From Edwardsiella hoshinae NBRC 105699 = ATCC 33379 (lineage in GTDB: Bacteria > Pseudomonadota > Gammaproteobacteria > Enterobacterales > Enterobacteriaceae): a stretch of DNA of 64,000 nucleotides. The stretch lies in assembly GCF_000474215.1 (NCBI RefSeq), contig NZ_BAUC01000001.1, positions 1 through 64,000 on the forward strand. Direction: 5' to 3'. The notes beneath the pieces were generated by a model. That model made no database searches, was not told the DNA's origin, and saw only the letters and a program-made list of their open reading frames with translations. Numbering within the stretch: the stretch's first letter is position 1; each line of letters opens with the position of its first letter. Below are positions 9,782 through 18,668 of the stretch, piece after piece. Position numbers and translations under genes: made by a program.

Positions 9782-10918
9782 TCACCTCCCTAGAGGCAAC
9801 GGAGCTTCGGCGGAATTCGCCGGATAGATGGCGCCTAGCAAGGTCTGGCGATCGGCGCCGGTCACCGCCGGCAGGTTTCCCGGCAAACCAGAGAGCGTCC
9901 GGTAGGCCAACCAGGCGAAGGCCAAAGCCTCCATATCATCCGCGCTGACCCCGTACTTGTCGCTGAGCGCCACCTCGCACCCTGGTAACAGCGCGGCCAG
10001 GCGCGCCATCACCAGCGGATTATGGGCGCCGCCGCCACAGACCAGCAACCGCTCGCAGCCACCGGCTAACACGACTTGATCGGCGATGCTGCGGGCCGTC
10101 AGCTCGGCCAGCGTCGCCTGCACATCCTGCGCCGCGACCTCCGGCCAATGGCGAAGCTGGCGCTCCAGCCAGGCTAGGTTAAACCATTCACGCCCGGTAC
10201 TCTTCGGCGCCGGACGCGCAAAATAGGGATCGGCCAACATCTGCGCCAACAGCGCCGCATGCACCCGCCCGCCACGTCCCCAAGCCGCGTCGGCGTCATA
10301 GGGGCGACCACATTGACGGCCGATCCAGGCATCCATCAACATGTTGCCCGGCCCGGTGTCGAAGCCACGTACCGCCTGCCCCGGCAGCAACAGCGACAAA
10401 TTAGCTATCCCCCCGATATTCAGCACCATGCGGCGCTCCTCGGGGTGGGCCAACAGCGCCTGGTGAAAGGCCGGCACCAACGGGGCCCCCTGACCGCCAT
10501 AGGCCATGTCTCGTCGGCGGAAATCGCCCACGGTGGTGATCCCGGTCAATGCCGCGACTCGGTTATTGTCGCCCAGTTGTAGCGTAAAAGCCGCCGGGCC
10601 GTCGGGCTGGTGCCAGACCGTCTGCCCATGACAGCCGATGGCCATGATCTCCTCGGGCGCTAGGCGCTGTTGCGCAAGCAGTTGATTAACCGCCTCGGCA
10701 TACAGCGTACCCAAGGCGCGATCCAACTCCCCCACCGCTGCCAGCGTGGTCGCTTGTCCCTGGCACATCGCTAAGATCGCTGCCTTCACCGCCGCAGGCA
10801 TCGGGTGGGTATAGCGCCCTTGGCGCGCTACCAGCGTCTCGTCGATAGCGGCCAATACCACATCGATCCCATCTAAGCTGGTACCGGACATGATGCCAAT
10901 ATAGCGTCCCGTTTTCAT
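9782..10918 (-). CDS. anmK: Anhydro-N-acetylmuramic acid kinase
   Basis: 378 residues from the ATG at 10918 ([10 protein letters not shown]...), the conserved family start; the frame extends five codons upstream without support. AnmK hydrolyses the 1,6-anhydro ring of anhMurNAc and phosphorylates it to MurNAc-6-phosphate in peptidoglycan recycling. Visible motifs are the ATP-binding [10 protein letters not shown] at the N-terminus, the catalytic-aspartate region [21 protein letters not shown], and the glycine-rich [11 protein letters not shown]. It is followed by mliC, so two cell-wall related genes are cotranscribed. Confidence 0.97.
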   Translation of the reverse strand: MKTGRYIGIMSGTSLDGIDVVLAAIDETLVARQGRYTHPMPAAVKAAILAMCQGQATTLAAVGELDRALGTLYAEAVNQLLAQQRLAPEEIMAIGCHGQTVWHQPDGPAAFTLQLGDNNRVAALTGITTVGDFRRRDMAYGGQGAPLVPAFHQALLAHPEERRMVLNIGGIANLSLLLPGQAVRGFDTGPGNMLMDAWIGRQCGRPYDADAAWGRGGRVHAALLAQMLADPYFARPAPKSTGREWFNLAWLERQLRHWPEVAAQDVQATLAELTARSIADQVVLAGGCERLLVCGGGAHNPLVMARLAALLPGCEVALSDKYGVSADDMEALAFAWLAYRTLSGLPGNLPAVTGADRQTLLGAIYPANSAEAPLPLGR

Positions 10919-11300
10919 TTTCCGTTCCCCCAACTCTATTTCGTCACCCCGTGCTGTTACTGCGACAGCCTAACACTCAACCTATGGATTGCCTTAAGTT
11001 TTCGCAGAATCACTGCCTGATTGCCGCCAATTGCAGACAAATCCGACACACGCAAAAAATGGCAACACAATTTCCCGTTTCCGGCTTCTTAAGCCATCGA
11101 TTTATCACTAGAATATCATCATACATGTCAAAGGCGTGGGCGGCGCTAACATCACCGTTTTAACACCGTTCAGTCATTTTGACATACACTGAAACAGTCA
11201 CCAGCAACAACCGGTGTTCTACCCCGTGTGCGCGACGACGAGATTAGCGCGCACGCGCACGGGGAAGAACACGGGTAATGGTAATAAAAGGAATCCAATC
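10919..11300. other. Divergent promoter region between anmK and slyB
   Basis: About 380 bases with no supportable gene. It must hold the promoters of anmK (leftward) and slyB (rightward). A TTGACA hexamer is at about 11179, but no good -10 follows at the right distance. SlyB is a PhoP-regulated gene in E. coli and Salmonella; I could not make out a convincing PhoP box. Confidence 0.5.
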
Positions 11301-11768
11301 ATGATGAAGCGTCTTATTATTGTCGCCATGGCTACCGCCACCCTGGCTGGGTGTGCCAATACCAGCACCCTGTCTGGCGACGTGTACAGCGCCAACCAGG
11401 CGAAACAGGTGCAACAGGTTAGTTACGGAACCATCGTCTCCATTGAACCGGTGCGCATTCAGGCAGGTAATGAGGCTAACCTCATCGGAACCATCGGCGG
11501 CGCCGTTATCGGTGGTCTGTTAGGAAATACCATCGGTGGCGGAAGCGGCCGTAGCCTGGCGACCGCCGCCGGGGCCGTCGCTGGCGGCGTAGCTGGCAGC
11601 AGCATTGAAGGGGCGGTGAATCGGACCGATGGGGTGCAGTTGGTGATCAAGATGGATAGCGGCAAGACCATCGCCGTCGTCCAAAAGGCCGACCGGCAAG
11701 CCTTTCGCGTTAATCAACGCGTGATGCTGCTGAGCAACGGTAGCAGCGTCAACGTCTCACCGATGTAA
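11301..11768 (+). CDS. slyB: SlyB outer-membrane lipoprotein (glycine zipper)
   Basis: 155 residues, the same as E. coli SlyB. The signal peptide ends at a lipobox L-A-G-C with Cys18, predicting outer-membrane lipidation. A glycine-zipper stretch (IGTIGGAVIGGLLGNTIGGG and following, residues 55-95) is the family hallmark (17 kDa surface antigen/Rick_17kDa_Anti). SlyB belongs to the PhoPQ stress regulon elsewhere and stabilises outer-membrane proteins under envelope stress. The ATG at 11301 follows an AAAAGGAA ribosome site; upstream in-frame residues are not conserved. Confidence 0.96.
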   Translation: MMKRLIIVAMATATLAGCANTSTLSGDVYSANQAKQVQQVSYGTIVSIEPVRIQAGNEANLIGTIGGAVIGGLLGNTIGGGSGRSLATAAGAVAGGVAGSSIEGAVNRTDGVQLVIKMDSGKTIAVVQKADRQAFRVNQRVMLLSNGSSVNVSPM

Positions 11769-11783
11769 GCATCGGCCAAAAAA

Positions 11784-11817
11784 CAAAAAAACCGGAGGGA
11801 TAGCTTCCGGTTTTTCT
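11784..11817. terminator. Bidirectional terminator between slyB and slyA
   Basis: A-rich tract, six-base-pair stem ACCGGA / TCCGGT (11791-11796 with 11806-11811) and T-run, working in both directions between two convergent genes. Confidence 0.85.
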
Positions 11818-11840
11818 ATTGTCGTTTGAGTTAAAATTAG

Positions 11841-12272
11841 TTACTTATTCTGTAAATGAATAATATTTTGCTCTAAACGCTCCACCAAATTGGTCAATAA
11901 CGCGATCTCATCCGATGAGATACCGTCTAAGATTTCACTGCGCGTCAGCGAAATCACGCCGGTCACTTCTTTAATCACAGGCTCGGCATCGTCCGTCAGC
12001 TTAATACGTTTAGCACGACGGTCATTTGCACAGATATGCCGGGTAATCAGCCCTTTATCTTCCAGCTGATCCAGCGTTCTCACCAAGGACGGCTGTTCGA
12101 TGCCGATCGCTTTGGCCAGTTGGATCTGTGATTGATCCGGCGGTAAGCGGTGAATGTTATACAACGTCACCCAATGTGTCTGCGTCAGCTCCAACGGCTT
12201 CAGTCGCTGATCGATCAACGCACGCCACACTCGTACCAACCGTGATAAATCCGAGCCCAATGTCGATTCCAA
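11841..12272 (-). CDS. slyA: MarR-family transcriptional regulator SlyA
   Basis: 143 residues, one fewer than E. coli SlyA, with the identical opening [20 protein letters not shown]. The winged helix-turn-helix spans roughly residues 30-100, with the recognition segment [20 protein letters not shown] and the wing [13 protein letters not shown]. SlyA antagonises H-NS and controls virulence and envelope genes in enterobacteria. The gene is convergent with slyB. Downstream neighbours of E. coli slyA (ydhIJK, nemRA) are not present here. Confidence 0.97.
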   Translation of the reverse strand: MESTLGSDLSRLVRVWRALIDQRLKPLELTQTHWVTLYNIHRLPPDQSQIQLAKAIGIEQPSLVRTLDQLEDKGLITRHICANDRRAKRIKLTDDAEPVIKEVTGVISLTRSEILDGISSDEIALLTNLVERLEQNIIHLQNK

Positions 12273-13056
12273 TTTAATCTCCTTATAATGAGTGTGCTAA
12301 TCCATAACCCCGATACACCTTTTCCAGATGCTCGCCGCATGGCCGGGCATGTTAGCCTGGCCGGCAAGGCGTGCGACTCGGTGTTCACGAGGCGCGTTAA
12401 CGACAGAAAACTCGCCAGCGCGCTCAGGCGGTACAGCACAACACGCCAGTGCGACGTTGCCCTTCTCCTCGTGCCGGGTACATATCGGCCTATTCCTTTT
12501 TGTTGCAATCATCTCGGTAACTTACACAACCAACAAAGGCGTGAATAAACCAACGATTGCATGCGAATAATATTAACCAGTTAGCTAAACAATATAAAGC
12601 GAAATAATAAAAAAAGTCTTATTTATTTACGTGGTTCGTCTATTAAAAAACATACATATTGCAAATAAAGCCTGCATTCTGCGCATCATATGGTGAAAAC
12701 ATCACCACGCCTCGTTGCGGGTCCTCTAGAGGTATCTTAGAGCCATCCTGAGATGCGTTGACAATGGTGACGGTTCCCCCGGCAATAGTCGCAATGATTT
12801 ATTGCTTTAATATACAATATAAACAATCAACATATATTTTTATCACATAAATTTGCGATGCATATAAAGAAATCGCCGAATGCTACTTAAAGCAACATTA
12901 TAATGATTAACAAATATAACTAATAAAGATATGCTTATCTTTCCGCTTCAACGTCCGCGCGGCTTGAATGGCCGCGCAACGGTTAACCATTGCCAAGACG
13001 GCGGACGCTATGACACTATTGAAACGTCTTTTTAATCAGCCAGTGTTGAGGATACT
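12273..13056. other. Large intergenic region between slyA and gloA
   Basis: About 780 bases without an intact gene. The first 300 bases have the GC content of the surroundings; from about 12560 on the sequence is very AT-rich. E. coli carries several genes here, including nemRA next to gloA, so this may be the scar of a deletion. One open minus-strand stretch (12646-12798) reads like the end of a protein and is listed separately. Confidence 0.5.
12643..12798 (-). pseudogene. Possible remnant of an unidentified gene (3' end only)
   Basis: On the minus strand a 51-codon open stretch ends in TAA-TAG at 12645. It reads like a balanced globular C-terminus (for example AGGTVTIVNASQDG and later FSPYDAQNAGFICNMYVF) despite its AT-rich surroundings. 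It has no usable start codon; an in-frame stop sits just upstream (12799-12801). I do not recognise the family. It may be a decayed gene fragment or chance. Confidence 0.25.
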
Positions 13057-13464
13057 ATGCGCGTACTTCATACCATGCTGCGGGTCGGTGATCTGAAGCG
13101 TTCCGTCGATTTTTATACTCAGGTACTGGGCATGCGTCTGCTGCGTACCAGCGAAAACGAAGCCTATAAGTACTCCTTGGCCTTCGTCGGCTATGGCGAT
13201 GAGAGCCAAGGCGCGGTGATCGAGCTGACCTATAACTGGGGCGTCGAGCACTATGAGATGGGGACCGCCTTCGGTCACATCGCACTGGGCGTCGACGACG
13301 TCGCCGCGACCGTCGAGCAGATCCGCCAAGCTGGCGGCAAAGTGACCCGCGAGGCCGGCCCGGTCAAAGGCGGCCATACGGTAATCGCCTTCGTCGAAGA
13401 TCCCGACGGTTACAAGATTGAGCTGATCGAGAATCGCGCCGCCAGCCAGGGATTAGGCCGCTAA
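13057..13464 (+). CDS. gloA: Lactoylglutathione lyase (glyoxalase I)
   Basis: 135 residues, as in E. coli. It isomerises the methylglyoxal-glutathione hemithioacetal to S-lactoylglutathione, detoxifying methylglyoxal. All four metal ligands of the Ni-dependent enzyme are visible at the expected positions: His5, Glu56, His74 and Glu122. The two beta-alpha-beta-beta-beta modules of the VOC fold are intact. Start ATG is preceded by GAGGA. E. coli gloA follows nemRA, which is missing here, so expression must come from the region upstream. Confidence 0.98.
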   Translation: MRVLHTMLRVGDLKRSVDFYTQVLGMRLLRTSENEAYKYSLAFVGYGDESQGAVIELTYNWGVEHYEMGTAFGHIALGVDDVAATVEQIRQAGGKVTREAGPVKGGHTVIAFVEDPDGYKIELIENRAASQGLGR

Positions 13465-13596
13465 TCCTCGCGTGAAGGATGGGCAGTTTTCCCACCAGCC
13501 GCCCATCCGCCGCCCTCCCCCGGTCACCCGGTGTAAATCTCGGTGAAATTTGCCATAATAGGCACTGCATTCAAAAATAAAGACACCAACGAACTC

Positions 13597-14262
13597 ATGG
13601 CTGACACCTCTAACCTCAACGCGCTGAGCGCGCGTTTCCGTGGCTTTTATCCCGTGGTTATCGATGTAGAAACCGCCGGCTTCGACGCCAACCGCAACGC
13701 CCTGCTAGAAATCGCCGCCGTTACTCTGCGCATGAATGACGCCGGCTGGCTGGAAACCGACCAGTGCTTGCACTTTCACATCGAGCCGTTTGACGGGGCG
13801 ATCCTCTCTCCCGAGGCATTGGCCTTCAATGGCATAGATCCGCATAACCCGCTGCGTGGTGCCGTGAGCGAATACGAGGCGCTGCACGCCATCTTTAAAC
13901 TGGTGCGTAAGGGGATTAAGGAACAGGCCTGCAATCGTGCGGTCATTGTGGCGCATAACGCCCATTTCGATCACTCCTTCCTGATGGCCGCCGCCGAACG
14001 CGCCGGGCTGAAACGTAACCCCTTCCACCCCTTCGCCACCTTCGACACCGCCGCACTCAGTGGACTGGTGTTAGGGCAGACGGTACTGGCCAAGGCTTGC
14101 ATCAGTGCCGAGATCCCCTTCGACAGCGATCAGGCGCACTCCGCCCTGTATGACACGCAGCAAACCGCCTTGCTGTTCTGTGAGCTGGTCAACCGTTGGA
14201 AACGCCTCGGCGGCTGGCCGCCGGCACACCTGACGCCTACGCCGGAAACCGATGACGCATAA
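13597..14262 (+). CDS. rnt: Ribonuclease T
   Basis: 221 residues from the ATG at 13597 ([10 protein letters not shown]...), matching the family start; an 18-codon upstream extension is not conserved. RNase T is a DEDDh 3'-5' exonuclease that trims tRNA 3' ends and 23S/5S rRNA. The catalytic residues are visible as Asp23 and Glu25 in [10 protein letters not shown], the Asp in HNAHFDHSF, and His/Asp in [11 protein letters not shown]. It acts as a dimer. In E. coli it is followed by lhr, but here an antiporter gene comes next after a terminator. Confidence 0.97.
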   Translation: MADTSNLNALSARFRGFYPVVIDVETAGFDANRNALLEIAAVTLRMNDAGWLETDQCLHFHIEPFDGAILSPEALAFNGIDPHNPLRGAVSEYEALHAIFKLVRKGIKEQACNRAVIVAHNAHFDHSFLMAAAERAGLKRNPFHPFATFDTAALSGLVLGQTVLAKACISAEIPFDSDQAHSALYDTQQTALLFCELVNRWKRLGGWPPAHLTPTPETDDA

Positions 14263-14288
14263 CCGACGCCTTTACACGCGATTCCTAG

Positions 14289-14313
14289 ATGCCCGCCTAC
14301 GCGGGCATTTTTG
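14289..14313 (+). terminator. Rho-independent terminator of rnt
   Basis: Eight-base-pair stem ATGCCCGC / GCGGGCAT with a 4-base loop and a following T-run, 26 bp after the rnt stop. Confidence 0.88.
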
Positions 14314-14447
14314 TCTTGGCCCGCCACGGCCCCCCACGCGGCAAGGGCACAAAATGTCACGACAGTGTATTTTTTTGTCGTAGCACGCACAGAAACATGC
14401 TAATAATCGTGCTACCGCCTTGAATGATTTTTAGGACATTGACGTCT

Positions 14448-15770
14448 ATGAATGCTGTTGTTATTGCCGTTGTCGTAATGCTGGCGCTCAGTCTATTGCG
14501 CATCAATGTGGTGATCGCCCTGATCGTCGCCGCATTGGTCGCTGGAATAAGCGGGGGACTCTCATTAGAAACCACCCTAACTACCTTTAGTGGTGGATTA
14601 GGCGGCGGTGCCGAAATTGCGCTGAGCTACGCCATGCTGGGCACTTTCGCCGTGGCGATCTCCCGTTCGGGGATCACCGATGTGTTGGCTCAGAATGTGA
14701 TCCGCCGTATGGGCCTGACTCCCAGCCGCCACCGTCTCTTCTGGTTTAAATATGGCCTGCTGCTGATCTTGACGCTGATTGCCATCTCGTCACAGAATCT
14801 TATTCCGATCCACATCGCCTTCATCCCGATCCTGATCCCCCCGCTGTTACATGTTTTCTCTCGTCTGCAACTCGACCGGCGTGCGGTGGCCTGTGTGCTA
14901 ACCTTTGGCCTGATCACCCCCTACATGGTGCTGCCGGTCGGCTTCGGCGGTATCTTTCTGAATAATATCCTGCTGAAAAACTTAAACGAAAATGGGTTGC
15001 AGGTCAGCGCCTCACAGGTGCCGACCGCGATGCTGTTACCGGGGCTGGGGATGCTATTTGGCCTACTGCTGGCGCTGTTTTTCAGCTACCGCAAGCCACG
15101 TCGTTACAACGAGGGACGCATTCTGTCAGCCGAGCCGGAGCATAAGCGCATCAATCTCCGCGCCGTCTGGGTTGCGGTACTGGCGATCCTCGCCGCGCTC
15201 AGCGTGCAACTGGCGAGCAACTCCATCGTACTCGGCGCGTTAGTGGGGTTTGTGGTCTTTATCCTCGGCGGAGTGATCCATTGGCGCGACACGCAGGATG
15301 TCTTTACCCGCGGCGTCCACATGATGGCCATGATCGGCTTCATCATGATCACCGCCTCCGGCTTCGCCGCCGTCATCAAAGCGACCGGCAGCGTCGATAC
15401 CCTGGTCAATGCCATCGAGGGTGCCATCGGCGATAACCGTGGACTGGCGGCCTTACTGATGCTGGTGGTCGGCCTGATCATCACCATGGGTATCGGCTCT
15501 TCGTTTTCGACTATCCCCATCATCGCTGCCATCTACGTCCCGTTGTGTATCGCCTTCGACTTCTCGCCGATGGCTACCATCGCCATCGTCGGTGTCTCCG
15601 GCGCGCTGGGTGATGCCGGTTCACCGGCCTCCGACTCCACCTTGGGGCCGACATCTGGCTTGAATATGGATGGACAACACGACCATATCTGGGACTCGGT
15701 CGTGCCGACCTTTCTGCACTACAATCTGCCGCTGCTCGCCTTCGGCTGGGCTGCCGCGATGATCCTCTGA
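14448..15770 (+). CDS. Na+/H+ antiporter family transporter (NhaC/YuiF-like)
   Basis: 440 residues with about ten to twelve hydrophobic segments. The sequence belongs to the Na_H_antiport_2 type of the ion-transporter superfamily, to which Bacillus YuiF also belongs; some members move amino acids rather than sodium, so the substrate is not settled. Conserved Gly/Ser-rich and acidic motifs occur near residue 385 ([20 protein letters not shown]) in the second half, followed by [12 protein letters not shown]. The start at 14448 gives a typical N-terminus, with AGGA about 10 bases upstream. It replaces lhr of E. coli between rnt and grxD. Confidence 0.8.
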   Translation: MNAVVIAVVVMLALSLLRINVVIALIVAALVAGISGGLSLETTLTTFSGGLGGGAEIALSYAMLGTFAVAISRSGITDVLAQNVIRRMGLTPSRHRLFWFKYGLLLILTLIAISSQNLIPIHIAFIPILIPPLLHVFSRLQLDRRAVACVLTFGLITPYMVLPVGFGGIFLNNILLKNLNENGLQVSASQVPTAMLLPGLGMLFGLLLALFFSYRKPRRYNEGRILSAEPEHKRINLRAVWVAVLAILAALSVQLASNSIVLGALVGFVVFILGGVIHWRDTQDVFTRGVHMMAMIGFIMITASGFAAVIKATGSVDTLVNAIEGAIGDNRGLAALLMLVVGLIITMGIGSSFSTIPIIAAIYVPLCIAFDFSPMATIAIVGVSGALGDAGSPASDSTLGPTSGLNMDGQHDHIWDSVVPTFLHYNLPLLAFGWAAAMIL

Positions 15771-15820
15771 CAGCGGCTTAATGCGAAACAGTGTCAGCCC
15801 CCATGAAGCCGCATGCAGAA

Positions 15821-15852
15821 ACCATGAAGGCGCCGTTAGGCGCCTTCATGGT
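15821..15852. terminator. Perfect 14-bp inverted repeat between convergent genes
   Basis: ACCATGAAGGCGCC and its exact complement are separated by a four-base loop (GTTA). It lies between the antiporter gene and convergent grxD. There is no T-run, so it could be a bidirectional hairpin terminator or an mRNA end-protecting structure. Confidence 0.6.
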
Positions 15853-15869
15853 AACCGTGGAAACCAGGG

Positions 15870-16214
15870 TTAGCCGTTATCTTGACCGTCTGCACCATGT
15901 CGTGCCGCGGCTTCTTTGATCAGGCTCTGCAACTCGCCGCGCTGATACATCTCCATCATGATATCGCAGCCGCCGATCAGTTCGCCTTCTACCCACAGTT
16001 GCGGGAAGGTCGGCCAGTTAGCGAACTTGGGTAACTCGGCGCGGATATCCGGGTTTTGCAGGATATCCACATAAGCAAAACGTTCGCCGCAGGCCGACAA
16101 CGCCTGCACCGCCTGAGCAGAGAAACCGCAACTCGGCAGCTTCGGCGACCCTTTCATATATAAGAGGATCGGGTTTTCGGCGATCTGACGCTGGATCTTT
16201 TCGATGGTGGTCAT
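15870..16214 (-). CDS. grxD: Monothiol glutaredoxin 4
   Basis: 114 residues. The CGFS active site is at residues 29-32, preceded by the Lys21 (YMKGSP) that binds glutathione, and followed by the TFPQLWVEGELIGGCDI segment with the cis-proline. CGFS glutaredoxins bind a bridging [2Fe-2S] cluster with glutathione and deliver it to Fe-S targets, often together with BolA. The C-terminus is slightly extended with a Gly/Asp tail. It stands alone, convergent with the antiporter gene. Confidence 0.97.
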   Translation of the reverse strand: MTTIEKIQRQIAENPILLYMKGSPKLPSCGFSAQAVQALSACGERFAYVDILQNPDIRAELPKFANWPTFPQLWVEGELIGGCDIMMEMYQRGELQSLIKEAAARHGADGQDNG

Positions 16215-16721
16215 TGTCTCTACTTCCTTTATTCAGTGTTAGGCCTGTCAGGTTATCATTATCGCCCAAGCGTATCCCCTGGGACAAGGCGCTAGGCACT
16301 GTGCGCCCCCCTTTCCCGCTATTGACTCCCTAGACGATCTCGCCCACAACGCGCTGGGCTGAGGTTATTGTAACGGCGGCGGGCGGTGGAAAAAAACACG
16401 CTATTTGTGGGGTTTCTGCGCCATCTAGCCGCCGACGCTGACGCTGACGCCCTCGACTCCCCATCCTCTCCCTACGGACACGGACACGGACACGGACACG
16501 GACACGGACACGGACACGGACACGGACACGGACACGGACAGAGCGAGGATGGGCGGTTTTTCCTCCAGAAAAAAGACCAGCTGACGCGAAATGCGCCAAT
16601 TGAAATATTTACTCACAATTAGACGCTAATACGTAAACATCAGTACTGTTATCTTCGGCATTATTGAATTAATACTGTTGTTTCTAGGTTTTTATTTTAG
16701 TGTTTGGCTTGGAAGCGATTG
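16215..16721. other. Intergenic region between grxD and mepH
   Basis: About 500 bases with no supportable protein gene. It contains the divergent promoters of grxD and mepH, a short GACGCT run (16434-16451), the GGACAC array and its flanking inverted repeat, then an AT-rich stretch (16600-16710) that is probably the mepH promoter. Confidence 0.6.
16476..16540. repeat. Hexanucleotide tandem repeat (GGACAC, 10.8 copies)
   Basis: Ten perfect GGACAC units (16476-16535) plus GGACA form an uninterrupted microsatellite. It is flanked by a 9-bp inverted repeat, CCCATCCTC (16460-16468) and GAGGATGGG (16545-16553), and a T-run follows at 16556-16561. The unit length is a multiple of three and no credible gene crosses it, so copy-number changes would alter spacing or RNA structure rather than reading frame. 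Confidence 0.97.
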
Positions 16722-17573
16722 ATGATGCGTCTATTCGTTGCGCTTTTTGTACTGCTGTTTACCCAATGGTTTACCACCTCGGCAGCGGCCGCACCGGCCC
16801 ATAAAATCACGGCCGATCAGCGGAAGTCTGCGGCGGCACACAGCCAACATGCCGATCGTAAGAAGCGTAAAAGCGAGCATAGCGCCAGCAAACAGCGAGT
16901 CACTACCCGCCACGTCCACGTTCAACGTAGCGCGCACCCACCAGCCCGCGTCGTCTCCTCTTCTCATGCCGTCCAGCCACCTCGGCACAATGCAGCGAGC
17001 CACAGTGCGCGGAGCCGCCATGCGGCGACATCACATGTAAGGCAGCGCACAGCAAAGAAACACTATGGCCGCCCCTCCGCACGGCAAATCGCGCATCATG
17101 CCACTCGGCGTCACGAGCAGGAGGATAGACACCCCCTGCGACTCAGTCAGCAACACAAGAAACGCTATCAGCACGCCAAACAAACGGCGATGAATAAGCT
17201 GATGCGCCAAATCGGTAAACCCTATCGCTGGGGAGGCAGCTCGCCCCATACCGGATTCGATTGCAGCGGCCTGATCTACTATGCCTACCAAGATCTGCTG
17301 AATATCAAGATGCCGCGGACGGCCAACGAGATGTATCATCTGCGCGACGCCGCGCCGGTCAAGCGCAACGAATTACAGCGCGGCGATCTGGTTTTCTTCC
17401 AGATCAATGGCCGCGGCGCCGCCGATCATGTCGGGGTGTATCTGGGCAACGGTAAGTTCATCCAGTCACCGCGTACCGGTGAGGAGATCCGTATCAGTTA
17501 CCTCGGTGACGATTATTGGCAGAATCATTACCTCGGTGCGCGTCGAGTGATGACGCCGAAGACCATTCGCTGA
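16722..17573 (+). CDS. mepH: Murein DD-endopeptidase MepH (NlpC/P60 family)
   Basis: 283 residues. A signal peptide or anchor (about residues 1-24) is followed by a long low-complexity linker (about 25-145) rich in Arg, His, Ser and Ala, then an NlpC/P60 peptidase domain. The catalytic cysteine is Cys181 in GFDCSGLIYY and the histidine is His236 in AADHVGVYLG; the third site is Q in KFIQSP, as in E. coli MepH. It cleaves D-Ala-mDAP cross-links for peptidoglycan growth in the periplasm. The ATG at 16722 (or the adjacent one at 16725) follows GGAAG; a TTG at 16704 would add six residues. Confidence 0.93.
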   Translation: MMRLFVALFVLLFTQWFTTSAAAAPAHKITADQRKSAAAHSQHADRKKRKSEHSASKQRVTTRHVHVQRSAHPPARVVSSSHAVQPPRHNAASHSARSRHAATSHVRQRTAKKHYGRPSARQIAHHATRRHEQEDRHPLRLSQQHKKRYQHAKQTAMNKLMRQIGKPYRWGGSSPHTGFDCSGLIYYAYQDLLNIKMPRTANEMYHLRDAAPVKRNELQRGDLVFFQINGRGAADHVGVYLGNGKFIQSPRTGEEIRISYLGDDYWQNHYLGARRVMTPKTIR

Positions 17574-17913
17574 TCCCAGCACCCAAGCGCGCCGCGCCAG
17601 CAAAACGCGCGCGGCGATGCGGGTCTGCCGATAGATCCCCCCCGCCAAGGAACAACAGCCTCGTCTTCCCTTCGCGATACCTCATCTTTCGTCGGCACGC
17701 GCTCTGCCGGCGGCGTGCCCGCTGCTGCACATTTCGCCAGTCGATCGACTAAAATAGCGCTACCCCCTGTCTTTAACGCTAAAACTTGCTAGAATCACAA
17801 ACCATAACAAGCAGACAACAAGATTTTTTCATTTTTATCTCACCGCGGGCGGACGCTCCGGCGTCGTGTCTCCGGTTCAACCGGCTTGTCACAAAAGCAT
17901 TAAGGAGAGAGCT
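17574..17913. other. Intergenic region upstream of sodB
   Basis: 340 bases without a gene. TAGAAT near 17791 could be a -10 element of the sodB promoter. In E. coli the sodB leader is the target of the small RNA RyhB; I cannot confirm a pairing site by eye. Confidence 0.4.
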
Positions 17914-18492
17914 ATGTCATTTGAATTACCTGCATTACCGTACGCCAAGAATGCGCTGGAGCCGCATATCTCCGCGGAAACCCTGGAGTACCATTACGGT
18001 AAGCACCACAACACCTATGTGGTTAACCTGAACAACCTGATCAAGGGCACCGAATTCGAAGGCAAATCGCTGGAAGCGATCATCAAAACCGCCAGCGGCG
18101 GGATCTTCAACAACGCCGCTCAGGTATGGAACCACACCTTCTATTGGCATTGCCTCTCTCCGAACGGCGGCGGCGAGCCGACCGGCGCGCTGGCCGAGGC
18201 GATCAATGCTGCTTTCGGCTCCTTCGCCGCTTTCCAGGAAGCGCTGACCAAGTCGGCTATCGCCAACTTCGGCTCCGGCTGGACCTGGCTGGTGAAGAAA
18301 GCGGACGGTAGCCTAGCCATCGTCAATACCTCTAACGCAGCAACCCCGCTGACTGGCGACGATAAGCCGCTGCTGACCGTCGACGTCTGGGAGCACGCCT
18401 ATTACATCGACTACCGCAACGCGCGTCCGAAATACCTGGAAAACTTCTGGGCACTGGTTAACTGGGAGTTCGTAGCCCAGAATCTGGCCTGA
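17914..18492 (+). CDS. sodB: Iron superoxide dismutase
   Basis: 192 residues. It disproportionates superoxide in the cytosol. The metal ligands His27, His74, Asp157 and His161 are in place. Gln in [10 protein letters not shown] (about residue 70) and the absence of Mn-specific residues favour the Fe type. A strong AAGGAGAG ribosome site precedes the ATG at 17914; the in-frame extension to 17866 is not conserved. The next E. coli gene, ydhP, is missing downstream. Confidence 0.98.
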   Translation: MSFELPALPYAKNALEPHISAETLEYHYGKHHNTYVVNLNNLIKGTEFEGKSLEAIIKTASGGIFNNAAQVWNHTFYWHCLSPNGGGEPTGALAEAINAAFGSFAAFQEALTKSAIANFGSGWTWLVKKADGSLAIVNTSNAATPLTGDDKPLLTVDVWEHAYYIDYRNARPKYLENFWALVNWEFVAQNLA

Positions 18493-18510
18493 TCCCAGGC
18501 ATCGGATGAT

Positions 18511-18539
18511 AAAAAAGGCGCTCTCTGAGCGCCTTTTTT
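18511..18539. terminator. Bidirectional terminator between sodB and ynhF
   Basis: AAAAAAGGCGCTC paired with GAGCGCCTTTTTT around a three-base loop. The A-run and T-run let it act for both convergent genes. Confidence 0.93.
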
Positions 18540-18578
18540 CGTGCTGCTAGCTCCTAACGCCAGCGCCTGGCATCCCGC

Positions 18579-18668
18579 TCAGTGCAGGGCGGCGATCAGC
18601 CCGGCGATGACGATCACCGACAGCGCCACCACCGTGGTAACCAGGGAATATTTCAGATCGCTTTCCAT
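18579..18668 (-). CDS. ynhF: YnhF small membrane protein (29 aa)
   Basis: A 29-residue frame starting MESDLKYSLVTTV and ending GLIAALH. It matches E. coli YnhF in length, position (next to purR, opposite strand) and pattern: a short polar start, then one transmembrane helix ending in AALH. AGAGGTG lies upstream of the ATG as ribosome site. YnhF is a single-span inner-membrane small protein that in E. coli retains its formyl-methionine; its function is unknown. Such short genes are often missed by annotation pipelines. Confidence 0.9.
   Translation of the reverse strand: MESDLKYSLVTTVVALSVIVIAGLIAALH

Noticed and set aside
11141-11175. PhoP box ahead of slyB
   Set aside because: GTTTTA and GTTCAG at five-base spacing match the GTTTA direct repeat too poorly to call.
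12215-12570. Several 70-97 codon frames upstream of slyA on both strands
   Set aside because: They overlap each other or the start of slyA, have no ribosome sites and no recognisable features.
16476-16540. CRISPR-like array
   Set aside because: Units are directly adjacent with no spacers; it is a microsatellite.
16386-16622. Reading frames through the GGACAC array on both strands (Gly-His or Val-Ser repeats)
   Set aside because: They are low-complexity artefacts of the hexamer in every frame, with no ribosome site and no conserved ends.
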